Positions 47,939 to 56,700 of a DNA stretch of 64,000 nucleotides are shown one piece after another. Source of the DNA: an uncultured Clostridia bacterium. GTDB lineage: Bacteria; Bacillota; Clostridia; Christensenellales; UBA1242. Position numbers and translations under genes: made by a program. Position 1 is the stretch's first letter, and each line of letters starts with the position of its first letter. The notes beneath the pieces were generated by a model that saw only the letters and a list, made by a program, of their open reading frames with translations, had not been told where the DNA came from and ran no database searches. The stretch is taken from positions 32,601 through 96,600 of the forward strand of contig CAJOLU010000002.1 of assembly GCA_905235475.1 (NCBI GenBank), written 5' to 3'.

Positions 47939-49884
47939 CTTTTTGTTCTATTCTAAATACCATAACACTCAAACTCAAAGAGCCAACTAACAACTTAAAT
48001 TCTCGTATGAGTACCATTTAGAATAACATAACACTCAAACTCCATTATATCGCCAATTTTAATATTAACAGTATGAGTACCATTTAGAATAACATAACAC
48101 TCAAACTTGTTGTAGTTCTGCTATTTTTTTGTCTTTGTATGAGTACCATTTAGAATAACATAACACTCAAACTTATATGAGTTCTCAAGATATAGATGAT
48201 TAGTATGAGTACCATTTAGAATAACATAACACTCAAACTGCTCATCAATTAACAAATGAAATGTAAGAGTATGAGTACCATTTAGAATAACATAACACTC
48301 AAACCACCAGAACTTTTGACTGTTGTTGCAAATAGTATGAGTACCATTTAGAATAACATAACACTCAAACCCTATTATCACAGTATCAGCATCAATGTTG
48401 GTATGAGTACCATTTAGAATAACATAACACTCAAACAATGGTAGTGTGAGAACAAATGCAAACACTGTATGAGTACCATTTAGAATAACATAACACTCAA
48501 ACACAGGAATTCGACTTCCGACCGTGTTCGGAGTATGAGTACCATTTAGAATAACATAACACTCACTCAAACTTTGTTTTATCGTTCAAACGAAACTGTT
48601 TCGTATGAGTACCATTTAGAATAACATAACACTCAAACTGCGTCTTGGTAAAGCTTAATAAGCTCGTTGTATGAGTACCATTTAGAATAACATAACACTC
48701 AAACTGGTAAGCCGCCACTAAACAATAACAATTAGTATGAGTACCATTTAGAATAACATAACACTCAAACAAATATTAACCAAGCTATGGCGTGTTTCTA
48801 GTATGAGTACCATTTAGAATCACATAACACTCAAACTTTAAAATTTTCTTGGATTGCTTTTAACTGGTATGAGTACCATTTAGAATAACATAACACTCAA
48901 ACATCGACCACCAAAGGTTGCACAAAGCCATAGTATGAGTACCATTTAGAATAACATAACACTCAAACAAACAAGTCTGTTAGGCACAAAGAAAAAATGT
49001 ATGAGTACCATTTAGAATAACATAACACTCAAACATATGAGCTGTCTTTCTTTTTGTTGTTTGCGTATGAGTACCATTTAGAATAACATAACACTCAAAC
49101 CCTCTGAGTGCTTTATATTCAAGAGCATATGTATGAGTACCATTTAGAATAACATAACACTCAAACTTGCGCTTGAGCTTGCTGCTCTTGAGTCTTGTAT
49201 GAGTACCATTTAGAATAACATAACACTCAAACGAGATATGAGATACAATAGATTTAGAGATTGTATGAGTACCATTTAGAATAACATAACACTCAAACAC
49301 AATGCAATACGCAAAGCAAAACGGAACGGTATGAGTACCATTTAGAATAACATAACACTCAAACAAAGACCTAAAGGCAAGCTAACACTAGGACGTATGA
49401 GTACCATTTAGAATAACATAACACTCAAACACCAAAGAGGGTACAAAATGTAAATTCAAAGTATGAGTACCATTTAGAATAACATAACACTCAAACACAG
49501 GAATTCGACTTCCGACCGTGTTCGGAGTATGAGTACCATTTAGAATAACATAACACTCATTTCTATTGTATGGACTTGCTTTTGGTATGAGTACCATTTA
49601 GAATAACATAACACTCAAACCCATTCCCATAACTCTCAACAAAGTTGTCAGTATGAGTACCATTTAGAATAACATAACACTCAAACTCACAATATGAGAA
49701 CACATAAAAGTAAATTGTATGAGTACCATTTAGAATAACATAACACTCAAACTTTTTCGTGGTCTTTTAAGTATTCATCTTTGTATGAGTACCATTTAGA
49801 ATAACATAACACTCAAACTTCACCGTGCTTGAACTTAACAATTCCGTCGTATGAGTACCATTTAGAATAACATAACACTCAAAC
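47939..49884 (-). CRISPR. Type II CRISPR array, 29 repeats plus one degenerate terminal repeat
   Basis: 36-bp repeats starting GTTTGAGTGTTATG and ending GGTACTCATAC on the minus strand, alternating with 30-bp spacers at a 66-bp period. The first leader-side repeat is 49849-49884; repeats run to 48005-48040; a degenerate terminal copy is at 47939-47974. Orientation comes from the GTTT start typical of type II repeats, the leader anchor at the right end, and the tracrRNA anti-repeat. Deviations: one SNP repeat (48801-48836), a repeat with 4 extra bp (48533-48572) and one truncated repeat (49527-~49559). One spacer occurs twice (48503-48532 and 49497-49526). Confidence 0.98.
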
Positions 49885-49970
49885 CTCAAATTTAAGTATT
49901 ATATATAACGACTTTTACTCTAAATGGTACAAATTTATCTTGATAAGTATAAGCATTTTACCCAATTTTG
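49885..49970 (-). promoter_or_regulatory. CRISPR leader with ATTTGAG anchor
   Basis: Read on the minus strand, the leader ends in AATTTGAG directly against the first repeat. ATTTGAG is the known leader-anchoring sequence of type II-A systems, recognised by the Cas1-Cas2 complex. A TATAAT (complement of 49898-49903) lies 14 bp before the repeat, so the pre-crRNA probably starts within a few bases of it. The leader also holds a 12-bp inverted match to the repeat (49919-49930). Confidence 0.8.
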
Positions 49971-50204
49971 TCAATCTTCTGTTTGAATATTTTTATGAAT
50001 TTCACACATATCTTTATCTATAACAACAGTTGGAATACTTAAACTATATTTATCAAAAGGACTTATTAACAACACATTGATATCATTATATGTTGCCTGT
50101 TTTATTAGTTGTTCAATTTCACCTTTTTCAAGGAATTGCTCCAAACCATTTAGTTGCAAATCCAATTTGCACCTATTCTTTATCACAACTGTTCTAAACC
50201 CCAT
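49971..50204 (-). pseudogene. In-frame Cas1-Csn2 fusion remnant (adaptation genes deleted)
   Basis: 77-aa ORF starting 1 bp after the cas9 stop, where cas1 normally begins in type II-A operons. Its first 18 residues, MGFRTVVIKNRCKLDLQL, are the standard N-terminus of type II Cas1. The rest does not continue as Cas1. Instead EQFLEKGEIEQLI...INVLLISPFDKY...VVIDKDMCEI resembles the C-terminus of Csn2 (pattern FLTKDEV..L....NLTVLFLE....YILDEDYF). The simplest reading is one deletion of about 1.6 kb that joined codon ~18 of cas1 to about the last 55 codons of csn2 and removed cas2. The product lacks the Cas1 active site, so no spacer acquisition is expected from it. It could still be expressed. 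Confidence 0.75.
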
Positions 50205-50205
50205 A

Positions 50206-53200
50206 TCACACCTTCTTACTCAAAACAATTGTTTTATATTTCAGCCCAGTCACAGATTGTTTCAAAAGTTTTATGTTCTTGCCTGTAATATTCTTTCCTA
50301 AACGAATCATACACATCCCTTTGTCACCACCAATAAATGTTAAATCAATTGTTGGTTTCCCTGCAAACTTTTTAATAACCTCAAGTAACACATATGCTTG
50401 TTCAGTTAATCCAAGTTCTTTAAATTTATCGAACCCAGTTTCCATTGTTCCTTTAAGGTTTTTGCTAATTGCATCACATTCTAAATAAAAAGGGGTTTCC
50501 GTAAATTTTAAGAGTTGTTTATATAATTCTTCATTTTGATGCCTACTCAATTTTTGATATACCTTTGTTTGAATGTCTGATTCATCAATTTCACCAAAAA
50601 TAATTTTATTATTTTCTGTTTCATTTAGAACAAGCCATTCCGCATTCTTATCATCTGTTCCAGAAGGATAAAAGGCTGAAAAATTATTTTTACCTCCCAA
50701 CTTTAGATTATTAAACTTAACTATACCATTTTTTATATAGTCTTCTTGTTCCACATCATAATAAATTTGGCTAACATTTTTCAAAATAAATCTATCACCA
50801 GTTGTTCCTGTTATTAAATATTTTTCTTTATTAATAAGCACTGTTGATTGTGCTGTTAGTTTATCATAAATAATTTTAGCATTGGTTAATTTATTCTCAG
50901 ACATTAAATATTCAAAGATCTTTTCTTGATTGTTGTTATAATCTTTTATCACATAATAAGGCACTCTTTCAATGGTTGTTTTTCTTGTTGCAGCAGAAAT
51001 CAATTCTCCTGATTTGTTATATTTGGCTGGTTTATCATCACTTTCAACAACCATATAATAAGCAATCTTTGCACTATTATATCCACCATATTTCTCTGTG
51101 TTATTTAGTGGTCCAATAGTTTTTTGTCTAATATCTGCTTTTGATTCAATTTTCACATCAGAAACTCGTTTTTGATGTTTTGTTGCTTTATATAATGTTT
51201 GATCATAAAATGCACCATTATTTTTTACAATATTTGCACGATGAGTGACAGTTATTGTATTTTTCTTGCATTGCTCATAAATTCTATTCACATCATCTTG
51301 TCCATTCCAAACAATTTTTCCTTGTGCATTTTTAACTTCTTTATCAAATAATTTCAGTCTAAAATTAAGTTGTATTCTTTTTCTATCTTTATCTGTTTTT
51401 GCGTTTGCACATTCTTTATTTTGGTCTTCAATATCTTCACGCTTTTTCTTTCCCCAAACTGCTGGATTGTTTGTCCATTTTTCACTAAACACATTGCCAA
51501 CAACAATGTTAAGAAAAGCATCTTTTGCGTGGTGCAAATCATTTATGTCTCTACATTTTATAATATCATATTTTTTCCTAAATGCTGAAACAAGTTCTGC
51601 TTTTGAAAAGCATACATCAACTGAATCAGAATATTGTTTTTTCAACAAGTTTATAACAGACATAACTTCTTGACTAGTTGTTACCAAATCACGAGCAACA
51701 AATTGTGTTAATTCCTGCTCACTAAATGGTTTTGAACGCGTTAACTTTTCAAATTTTTCATTAGTTATGAGTTGTAAATCCTTCCATCCCCTCCATAACG
51801 GCATTCTCGCATTCCTAATTTCATCATCAATTGGGTAAGTGTTGGTTTTCTTAGCATTACAAACCTTATGTGCTAAAACGCGATTGTTAAAACTATCATC
51901 TTTCACAATTGATTGTGGAACAATGTGGTCAATATCACAATATTCCGTTTTATATAAATTATTTATTTCTATTTTTTCTCCACAATATGGGCATTTTCCC
52001 ATTTGCTGATAATAAAGAGTTAGTTTATCACTACGTTTAAAATCAATTTCTTTTTCATTATTAAAAAGAGTGTTGTCACTTTTAAGTTCCAGCAAAGTTT
52101 CTTTTATGCTCCCATCTTTTGTCTGACCTATTGCTGTTTTATATATTTCTTGCATATTTGCTTGTCTTTTGTCTTTTATCTTTTTATTTGCCTCTTCTGC
52201 ACGAGTAACTTCAACAAAAATTTTGCTAGGAGCATTTCCAATAATCTCTTCTAATTCTTGAACAATTTTCACAGCTTGCCAAACACCTCGCTTAACAGAT
52301 GGCGAGCAATATAGTGCTTCAACATCATCATATCCAATTTTAAAGTTTTCTCTCACTTGATTTTCTTCCATCAAGTTTAAGATTTCCTTAATATCATATG
52401 CTGACATAATTTCTTGTAAGTTATTTTGATTTTCCCACATTAAATTAATTATAGAAATAACCTCACCAGTTCTTATATCTATAATTTGTTCTAAAAATTC
52501 TCTTGAAAATTGACCCCATTTAGAGAAATTTAATTGCTTAAATGCCTTAATTTGTTCTTCCGTGAAATTAAGCGTTGGATACATTCCATCCTTTAAATTA
52601 TTTCTAATTTTATTTACAACACGCTGTTTGTCTGACATAATTGTGTGATAAAAAATTAAATCTTCTGCAAACTTTAAACCATCAGCGCTATCTATATCAT
52701 CCCCAATTATATTTTTTATTGTTATGTATGAAGAAAAATCATTCATAAATTCACGAGTTTTACTGCCTTTTGTTTGATTTCCAAACCCAGAAATTGTTGC
52801 CTCTTTCCAAAAATCTTCTGTGTATTTATCTGGGAAATTCTCACTTAAACATTTTTTAATATCCTTATCTGTTACTTTTTTCTTAACCTTAAATAGTTTT
52901 TCAAAAATAGTTTGTTTTTCTTTTGTTGTTAATCTTTCTCCGTTCACAGACAACGTGTTCAATTCATTCAATACCCTAAATTTGGCATATAAAATAGATT
53001 GATATGGAAGAACACTTTTCCCATAAATATAGGTGCAACGATTTGTCATCCTTGTTATAAACTCTTGTTCCGCCTGATCACAATCCACTAAAGAATTGAA
53101 ATTCCAAGGTGTTAGTTTTTCACTTGATTGTTGTTTGGTCCAAACATTTGGACTAATTTCGTTATCACTTGTATTTAAACCACCTTTGATTGGCCCAACA

Positions 53201-54720
53201 TAATATGGAACACGAAATTGCAAAATTTTTATAATTTTTTCTGAATTAGTTAACCCTGTTTCATCTTTTTCAGCCAAAAATGTATATTTTGCCTCATTTG
53301 TTTTCAAAATTTGTTTTGCCTCTTCAATTAATAAACTATTTGGATAAACAGAATTATCTTTTGAATGTGGCTTTGGCAAAAAGTTGTCTGCATCAATATA
53401 ATCTAAAATTTCTTTTTTCTTTTGTTCATATTCATCATTCGTTTCCACTTCGGCTGGTGTGTTTAAAATGGATTTAACATATTTATAAAACCCTTCAGAA
53501 CTTCTATCAAACTCAGCCTTTTTGCCATCTTTTGTAAGCCCAAGAATATACTTTTTGTTGTCAAAAAAATCTTTGCCACCATATACATATAAAACATAAT
53601 TTGACATACCCTTTTGGCTAAAATGCTTATCCCTAAACATTTCATTATATTTGCTTGGATAATATGTTTTTATAAAATTTTTAAACATTTTTAATTGATC
53701 CTTGTGGGTTTTATACTTTTTAACTAACGCTGAACAAACATATTTTTCGCCACCCAAAAGTCTTATTAATTTTAGTTTAGTATATGCATCTTTCACCGTC
53801 TCCACAAGTTCAACAAGTTCTGTTGTTGCACCAGCGTTCAAAAGTTCTTGAAGTTGATTTAAATAATCTTCTTTATCAAACTCAATTTGGCTTGGTTTAT
53901 CAAACTCCAAGCCTGCAGCCTTTTTTATTTCCGACAATTTTAATATTCCATTAACCAAACATTCAGTAATTGCCTTCAAAACTTTATTGTTTTTTGTGTC
54001 AAGAATTTCGCACAATTCTTCCTTTAATTTAGTTTTTGTGAATTTTTTATCTTTATAACTATTTAATATATCATTTTCAATTTCTGGAGTAATGTTTTTA
54101 AACTCATATTGCGCAGCCTTTTCATCAAACAAATTTCCCAATTTTTGATTTATTATTTTGAAATTTTCAACAATACTATTTTGCTGTTCATCTTCTTTGT
54201 TGTTTACAGAAATGTTATCATAAAAATGGCCTCGATATTTCAAAATATTACGCAACGCCAAAAACAATAAACGAATATCTTTTGCTTGATTATTTAATAA
54301 ATTTTCTCTTAAATGCATTGCTGTTGGATAATCTTTATAATAACTTCTATCAGTATATAGCTGGCCATTCATTGTGCCATCAAAAATAGAAAATTTAGTA
54401 TTATTTAATTTTTTGTCTTTATCTTCAATCCAAAGTGAACTATTTTTCAATCTCGTTAAAAAATTGGAATCAACTTTGTTTATTTCTTCTTCAAAAATTC
54501 CACAAAGCCAATTATACTCCATTTGCTTTCGTGCCAAACGGCGCCTTGCACCACGAAAACCTCTACGATTTTCTGCAGATTCTGCCTCCTCAAACAATCT
54601 CACTCCCCAAAGATATTTGCCCTTTTTGTGCAACACATTGTAGTTTTCATCAGTCACAGCCCAGCCCACACTTGTTGTTCCTATATCTAATCCCAAAAAA
54701 TATTTAACATTATTGTTCAT
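50206..54720 (-). CDS. cas9: Cas9 endonuclease (type II-A-like)
   Basis: 1504 residues, longer than the usual ~1370 of II-A. RuvC-I FLGLDIGTTSVGWA (Asp12); Arg-rich bridge helix RRGFRGARRRLARKQ (about 52-66); alpha-helical REC lobe to ~830; RuvC-II IFVEVTRAEEANKK (~837); HNH with CPYC (~910) and DIDHIVPQS...NRVLAH...CNAKKT (~930-955); RuvC-III DLHHAKDAFLNIVVGNV (~1064); C-terminal PAM-interacting region with KYGGYNSAKIAYYMVV and a final SVTGLKYKTIVL as in II-A proteins. All catalytic motifs look intact. Ribosome binding site AAAGGAG. The upstream region is shared with the divergent tracrRNA. Guided by crRNA:tracrRNA to cut DNA. Confidence 0.97.
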   Translation of the reverse strand: MNNNVKYFLGLDIGTTSVGWAVTDENYNVLHKKGKYLWGVRLFEEAESAENRRGFRGARRRLARKQMEYNWLCGIFEEEINKVDSNFLTRLKNSSLWIEDKDKKLNNTKFSIFDGTMNGQLYTDRSYYKDYPTAMHLRENLLNNQAKDIRLLFLALRNILKYRGHFYDNISVNNKEDEQQNSIVENFKIINQKLGNLFDEKAAQYEFKNITPEIENDILNSYKDKKFTKTKLKEELCEILDTKNNKVLKAITECLVNGILKLSEIKKAAGLEFDKPSQIEFDKEDYLNQLQELLNAGATTELVELVETVKDAYTKLKLIRLLGGEKYVCSALVKKYKTHKDQLKMFKNFIKTYYPSKYNEMFRDKHFSQKGMSNYVLYVYGGKDFFDNKKYILGLTKDGKKAEFDRSSEGFYKYVKSILNTPAEVETNDEYEQKKKEILDYIDADNFLPKPHSKDNSVYPNSLLIEEAKQILKTNEAKYTFLAEKDETGLTNSEKIIKILQFRVPYYVGPIKGGLNTSDNEISPNVWTKQQSSEKLTPWNFNSLVDCDQAEQEFITRMTNRCTYIYGKSVLPYQSILYAKFRVLNELNTLSVNGERLTTKEKQTIFEKLFKVKKKVTDKDIKKCLSENFPDKYTEDFWKEATISGFGNQTKGSKTREFMNDFSSYITIKNIIGDDIDSADGLKFAEDLIFYHTIMSDKQRVVNKIRNNLKDGMYPTLNFTEEQIKAFKQLNFSKWGQFSREFLEQIIDIRTGEVISIINLMWENQNNLQEIMSAYDIKEILNLMEENQVRENFKIGYDDVEALYCSPSVKRGVWQAVKIVQELEEIIGNAPSKIFVEVTRAEEANKKIKDKRQANMQEIYKTAIGQTKDGSIKETLLELKSDNTLFNNEKEIDFKRSDKLTLYYQQMGKCPYCGEKIEINNLYKTEYCDIDHIVPQSIVKDDSFNNRVLAHKVCNAKKTNTYPIDDEIRNARMPLWRGWKDLQLITNEKFEKLTRSKPFSEQELTQFVARDLVTTSQEVMSVINLLKKQYSDSVDVCFSKAELVSAFRKKYDIIKCRDINDLHHAKDAFLNIVVGNVFSEKWTNNPAVWGKKKREDIEDQNKECANAKTDKDRKRIQLNFRLKLFDKEVKNAQGKIVWNGQDDVNRIYEQCKKNTITVTHRANIVKNNGAFYDQTLYKATKHQKRVSDVKIESKADIRQKTIGPLNNTEKYGGYNSAKIAYYMVVESDDKPAKYNKSGELISAATRKTTIERVPYYVIKDYNNNQEKIFEYLMSENKLTNAKIIYDKLTAQSTVLINKEKYLITGTTGDRFILKNVSQIYYDVEQEDYIKNGIVKFNNLKLGGKNNFSAFYPSGTDDKNAEWLVLNETENNKIIFGEIDESDIQTKVYQKLSRHQNEELYKQLLKFTETPFYLECDAISKNLKGTMETGFDKFKELGLTEQAYVLLEVIKKFAGKPTIDLTFIGGDKGMCMIRLGKNITGKNIKLLKQSVTGLKYKTIVLSKKV

Positions 54721-54761
54721 TTTTATTGACTCCTTTCAAATTTTATGATACATTTATAGTG

Positions 54762-54852
54762 TACTTAGAATAACATAACGAAAGTTCAAATAAATGTAAT
54801 CTAAGTTGTTGCCATTAGTATTGGCAAGTCCACCCTATGGGTGGATTTTTTT
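54762..54852 (+). ncRNA. tracrRNA
   Basis: The segment ACTTAGAATAACATAACG...AAGTTCAAAT (54763-54791) is complementary to the crRNA repeat. A ~15-bp upper duplex (TTAGAATAACATAAC) and a lower GUUUGA:UCAAAU stem are separated by a bulge on the tracr side (GAAAG), as in known II-A duplexes. Downstream are hairpin TTGCCA/TGGCAA (54809-54827) and terminator TCCACCC/GGGTGGA with seven T (54829-54852). A TTGACT (54726-54731) with a weak -10 (TACATT 54749 or TATAGT 54755) could drive it; the 5' end is approximate. It is divergent from cas9, and its terminator abuts the fic stop codon. Confidence 0.88.
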
Positions 54853-55837
54853 ATGTTTTAAAATACATTTGGCTTTTACTGGTTGGCTTATCTGGAATTG
54901 TCATACCCACGAGGCCCGCTTCTATTGCTGGATTTAAGTAATTTTTTCTAAATCCCGCACGAGATTTTAGTTTTAATCTTTCCATAATCATTTGTGCCGA
55001 TTGCGGATAAGTTTCCATCACTTCCATAAGTTTGTTTATTTGAATATTCAAGTGATTATAATGATTCCTTGTATCTAAAACAATATCTTTTATAGCTTTG
55101 TTAATCACATCAAGCATAAACAAAATAAATGCGTTTGATTTTTTCTCCTCAGTTGACTTTTGAATTGCCTCGTAATACTTTTCTTGATTATCTTTTATAA
55201 CACTTTCTATTGGAATATATTTAAAAATTGGTTTCCAACTGGCAAGCAGTGCTGTTTGCCATAGTCTTCCCATTCTTCCATTCCCATCACGAAATGGATG
55301 AATAAATTCAAATTCATAGTGAAACACGCTTGATTTTATAAGCATTTGAACATCAGAATTGCCAATCCAATTAAAAAGATTTTCCAAACATTCAGGAACC
55401 ATTTCCCAAGGTGGCGCAGTGTGAACCGAATTGCCTTCCTCATCAAAAACCCCAACATTATTTGTGCGAAGTTCTCCCGCTTGTTCAACCAAACCATTCA
55501 TCATTACTTTGTGAACTTTTAACAAATCTTTTATCTCATATGGATTAATATCGTCTAATTCCTTATAGGCAGCAAACGCATTTTTAACAGCCAAAATATC
55601 ATCAACTGGGCCCAAAACTCTTTTTCCGTTTAACACATCGGTTACTTGTTCCAAACTTAAAGTATTTTTCTCAATAGAAAGCGTTGATTGAATGCTTTTA
55701 AGCCTAGAAACTCTTCTTAGCCTTGGCAATTTTTCAAGTTCATTAACATTTGAAAGTTTTCCTAAATTCTCCATTATTTCTGCAGATAATTCAAACATTT
55801 CATTTGTCATATCAAAAGGTGGAATATAATTAATCAT
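54851..55837 (-). CDS. Fic-domain protein (AMP transferase family)
   Basis: 328 residues. Fic core HPFRDGNGRMGR (about 182-193) with catalytic His and anion-binding Asn. The N-terminal inhibitory helix is present (STLSIEKNTLSLEQV, about 69-83; Glu kept, next residue Lys rather than Gly/Asn), marking a self-inhibited class II Fic. A C-terminal winged-helix-like segment (SAQMIMERLKLKSRAGFRKNYL) follows. Transfers AMP or another nucleotide to a protein. Ribosome binding site AAAAGGAG. The stop lies in the tracrRNA terminator T-run. Confidence 0.9.
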   Translation of the reverse strand: MINYIPPFDMTNEMFELSAEIMENLGKLSNVNELEKLPRLRRVSRLKSIQSTLSIEKNTLSLEQVTDVLNGKRVLGPVDDILAVKNAFAAYKELDDINPYEIKDLLKVHKVMMNGLVEQAGELRTNNVGVFDEEGNSVHTAPPWEMVPECLENLFNWIGNSDVQMLIKSSVFHYEFEFIHPFRDGNGRMGRLWQTALLASWKPIFKYIPIESVIKDNQEKYYEAIQKSTEEKKSNAFILFMLDVINKAIKDIVLDTRNHYNHLNIQINKLMEVMETYPQSAQMIMERLKLKSRAGFRKNYLNPAIEAGLVGMTIPDKPTSKSQMYFKT

Positions 55838-56004
55838 AAAAACTCCTTTTTCATTTTTCTAACAAAATTATAACATAAAAAATTTTAAAATAGCAACTTC
55901 TTGAACATTATTCTGTACATTTTTCTTAACATAATTAAAAACTTTTTTATTTTATCATATATATTATTCTATACATTATTCTATTTGTTTAGCAGTTTCT
56001 ATTG
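55838..56004. other. AT-rich region upstream of fic
   Basis: Very AT-rich; probably holds the fic promoter on the minus strand. No ORF supported. Confidence 0.5.
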
Positions 56005-56103
56005 TCATTTTTTAGTGGATATATCCATTCTATCCAGCACAACCTCAGCTGTATCCAATTCTTCATTTGCTCTATCTTCAACATAAATAGTATTAATAAT
56101 ACA
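56005..56103 (-). pseudogene. C-terminal gene remnant
   Basis: A minus-strand frame ending TIYVEDRANEELDTAEVVLD...STKK plus stop has protein-like composition but no start codon or ribosome binding site; an in-frame stop lies ~33 codons upstream. Looks like the 3' end of a lost gene. Low certainty. Confidence 0.3.
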
Positions 56104-56162
56104 TTAGTAATAACTCTTGTATGTATTTGGACATAATCTACATTTCATATTTAACTTTCTGC

Positions 56163-56255
56163 ATATACCTGTTAGTCGACTACTACCGCACCCGAAAAAA
56201 GAATAAAGAACTCAAGCAACAAAAAAAGCAGTAACATTTTGTTATTGCTTTTTTT
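56163..56255 (+). repeat. ~92-bp direct repeat, copy A
   Basis: Near-identical to 56580-56670 with about four differences. Contains the palindrome TAGTCGACTA and ends in a terminator-type hairpin GCAGTAACA-TTT-TGTTATTGC with a T run. Confidence 0.85.
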
Positions 56256-56424
56256 TATTTTTAATTATATTATTTATATCTTTTTTCTTATCTAATTCTT
56301 TTGTTTCAACTTTTTTACCATCACAGTATAAATAAAATTTTGAGCCATCCGTCCTCGTAACAACTAACCCAATTGGACCATCCTCAAATCCAGTCTGATT
56401 TTTATCTTCTTTAAAATCTTCCAT
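56242..56424 (-). CDS. 60-aa hypothetical protein between the direct repeats
   Basis: ATG preceded by GAGGGAAAT. Short beta-hairpin-like core (GPIGLVVTRTDGSKFYLYCDGKKVET) and a Lys/Asn-rich tail. Its 3' end enters the terminator hairpin of repeat copy A. Function unknown; the two repeat copies bracket it like a cassette. Confidence 0.55.
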   Translation of the reverse strand: MEDFKEDKNQTGFEDGPIGLVVTRTDGSKFYLYCDGKKVETKELDKKKDINNIIKNKKKQ

Positions 56425-56579
56425 TATATTTCCCTCAACTTAACAATAATTGTATCACTGCCATCATCATTTGTCAAATTCTGCTTAGACATAGCTTAAA
56501 ACTTACTATTTCTTTCATAAATAGCTTCGTTTTCCCTTTTACTCTCAATTGATGACGTATCTCTTGCTTTACTGGCATG

Positions 56580-56670
56580 ATATACCTATTAGTCGACTAC
56601 TATCGCACCCGAAAAAAGAATAAAAACTCGAGCAACAAAAAAAGCAGTAACATTTTGTTATTGCTTTTTT
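56580..56670 (+). repeat. ~92-bp direct repeat, copy B
   Basis: Second copy, 417 bp to the right of copy A, again with TAGTCGACTA and the same hairpin terminator. The promoter of the first small RNA begins 30 bp further right. Confidence 0.85.
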
Positions 56671-56700
56671 ATAAAAAGTTAACATTTTTTTGCAAAACAG

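Noticed and set aside
48121-49597. Minus-strand ORFs of 69-149 aa with repeated FECYVILNGTHT units
   Set aside because: They are translations of the CRISPR array. Repeat plus spacer is 66 bp, an exact multiple of three, so one frame stays open by arithmetic.
55901-56086. 61-aa hydrophobic plus-strand ORF
   Set aside because: Poly-T-rich AT sequence without a ribosome binding site; likely chance.
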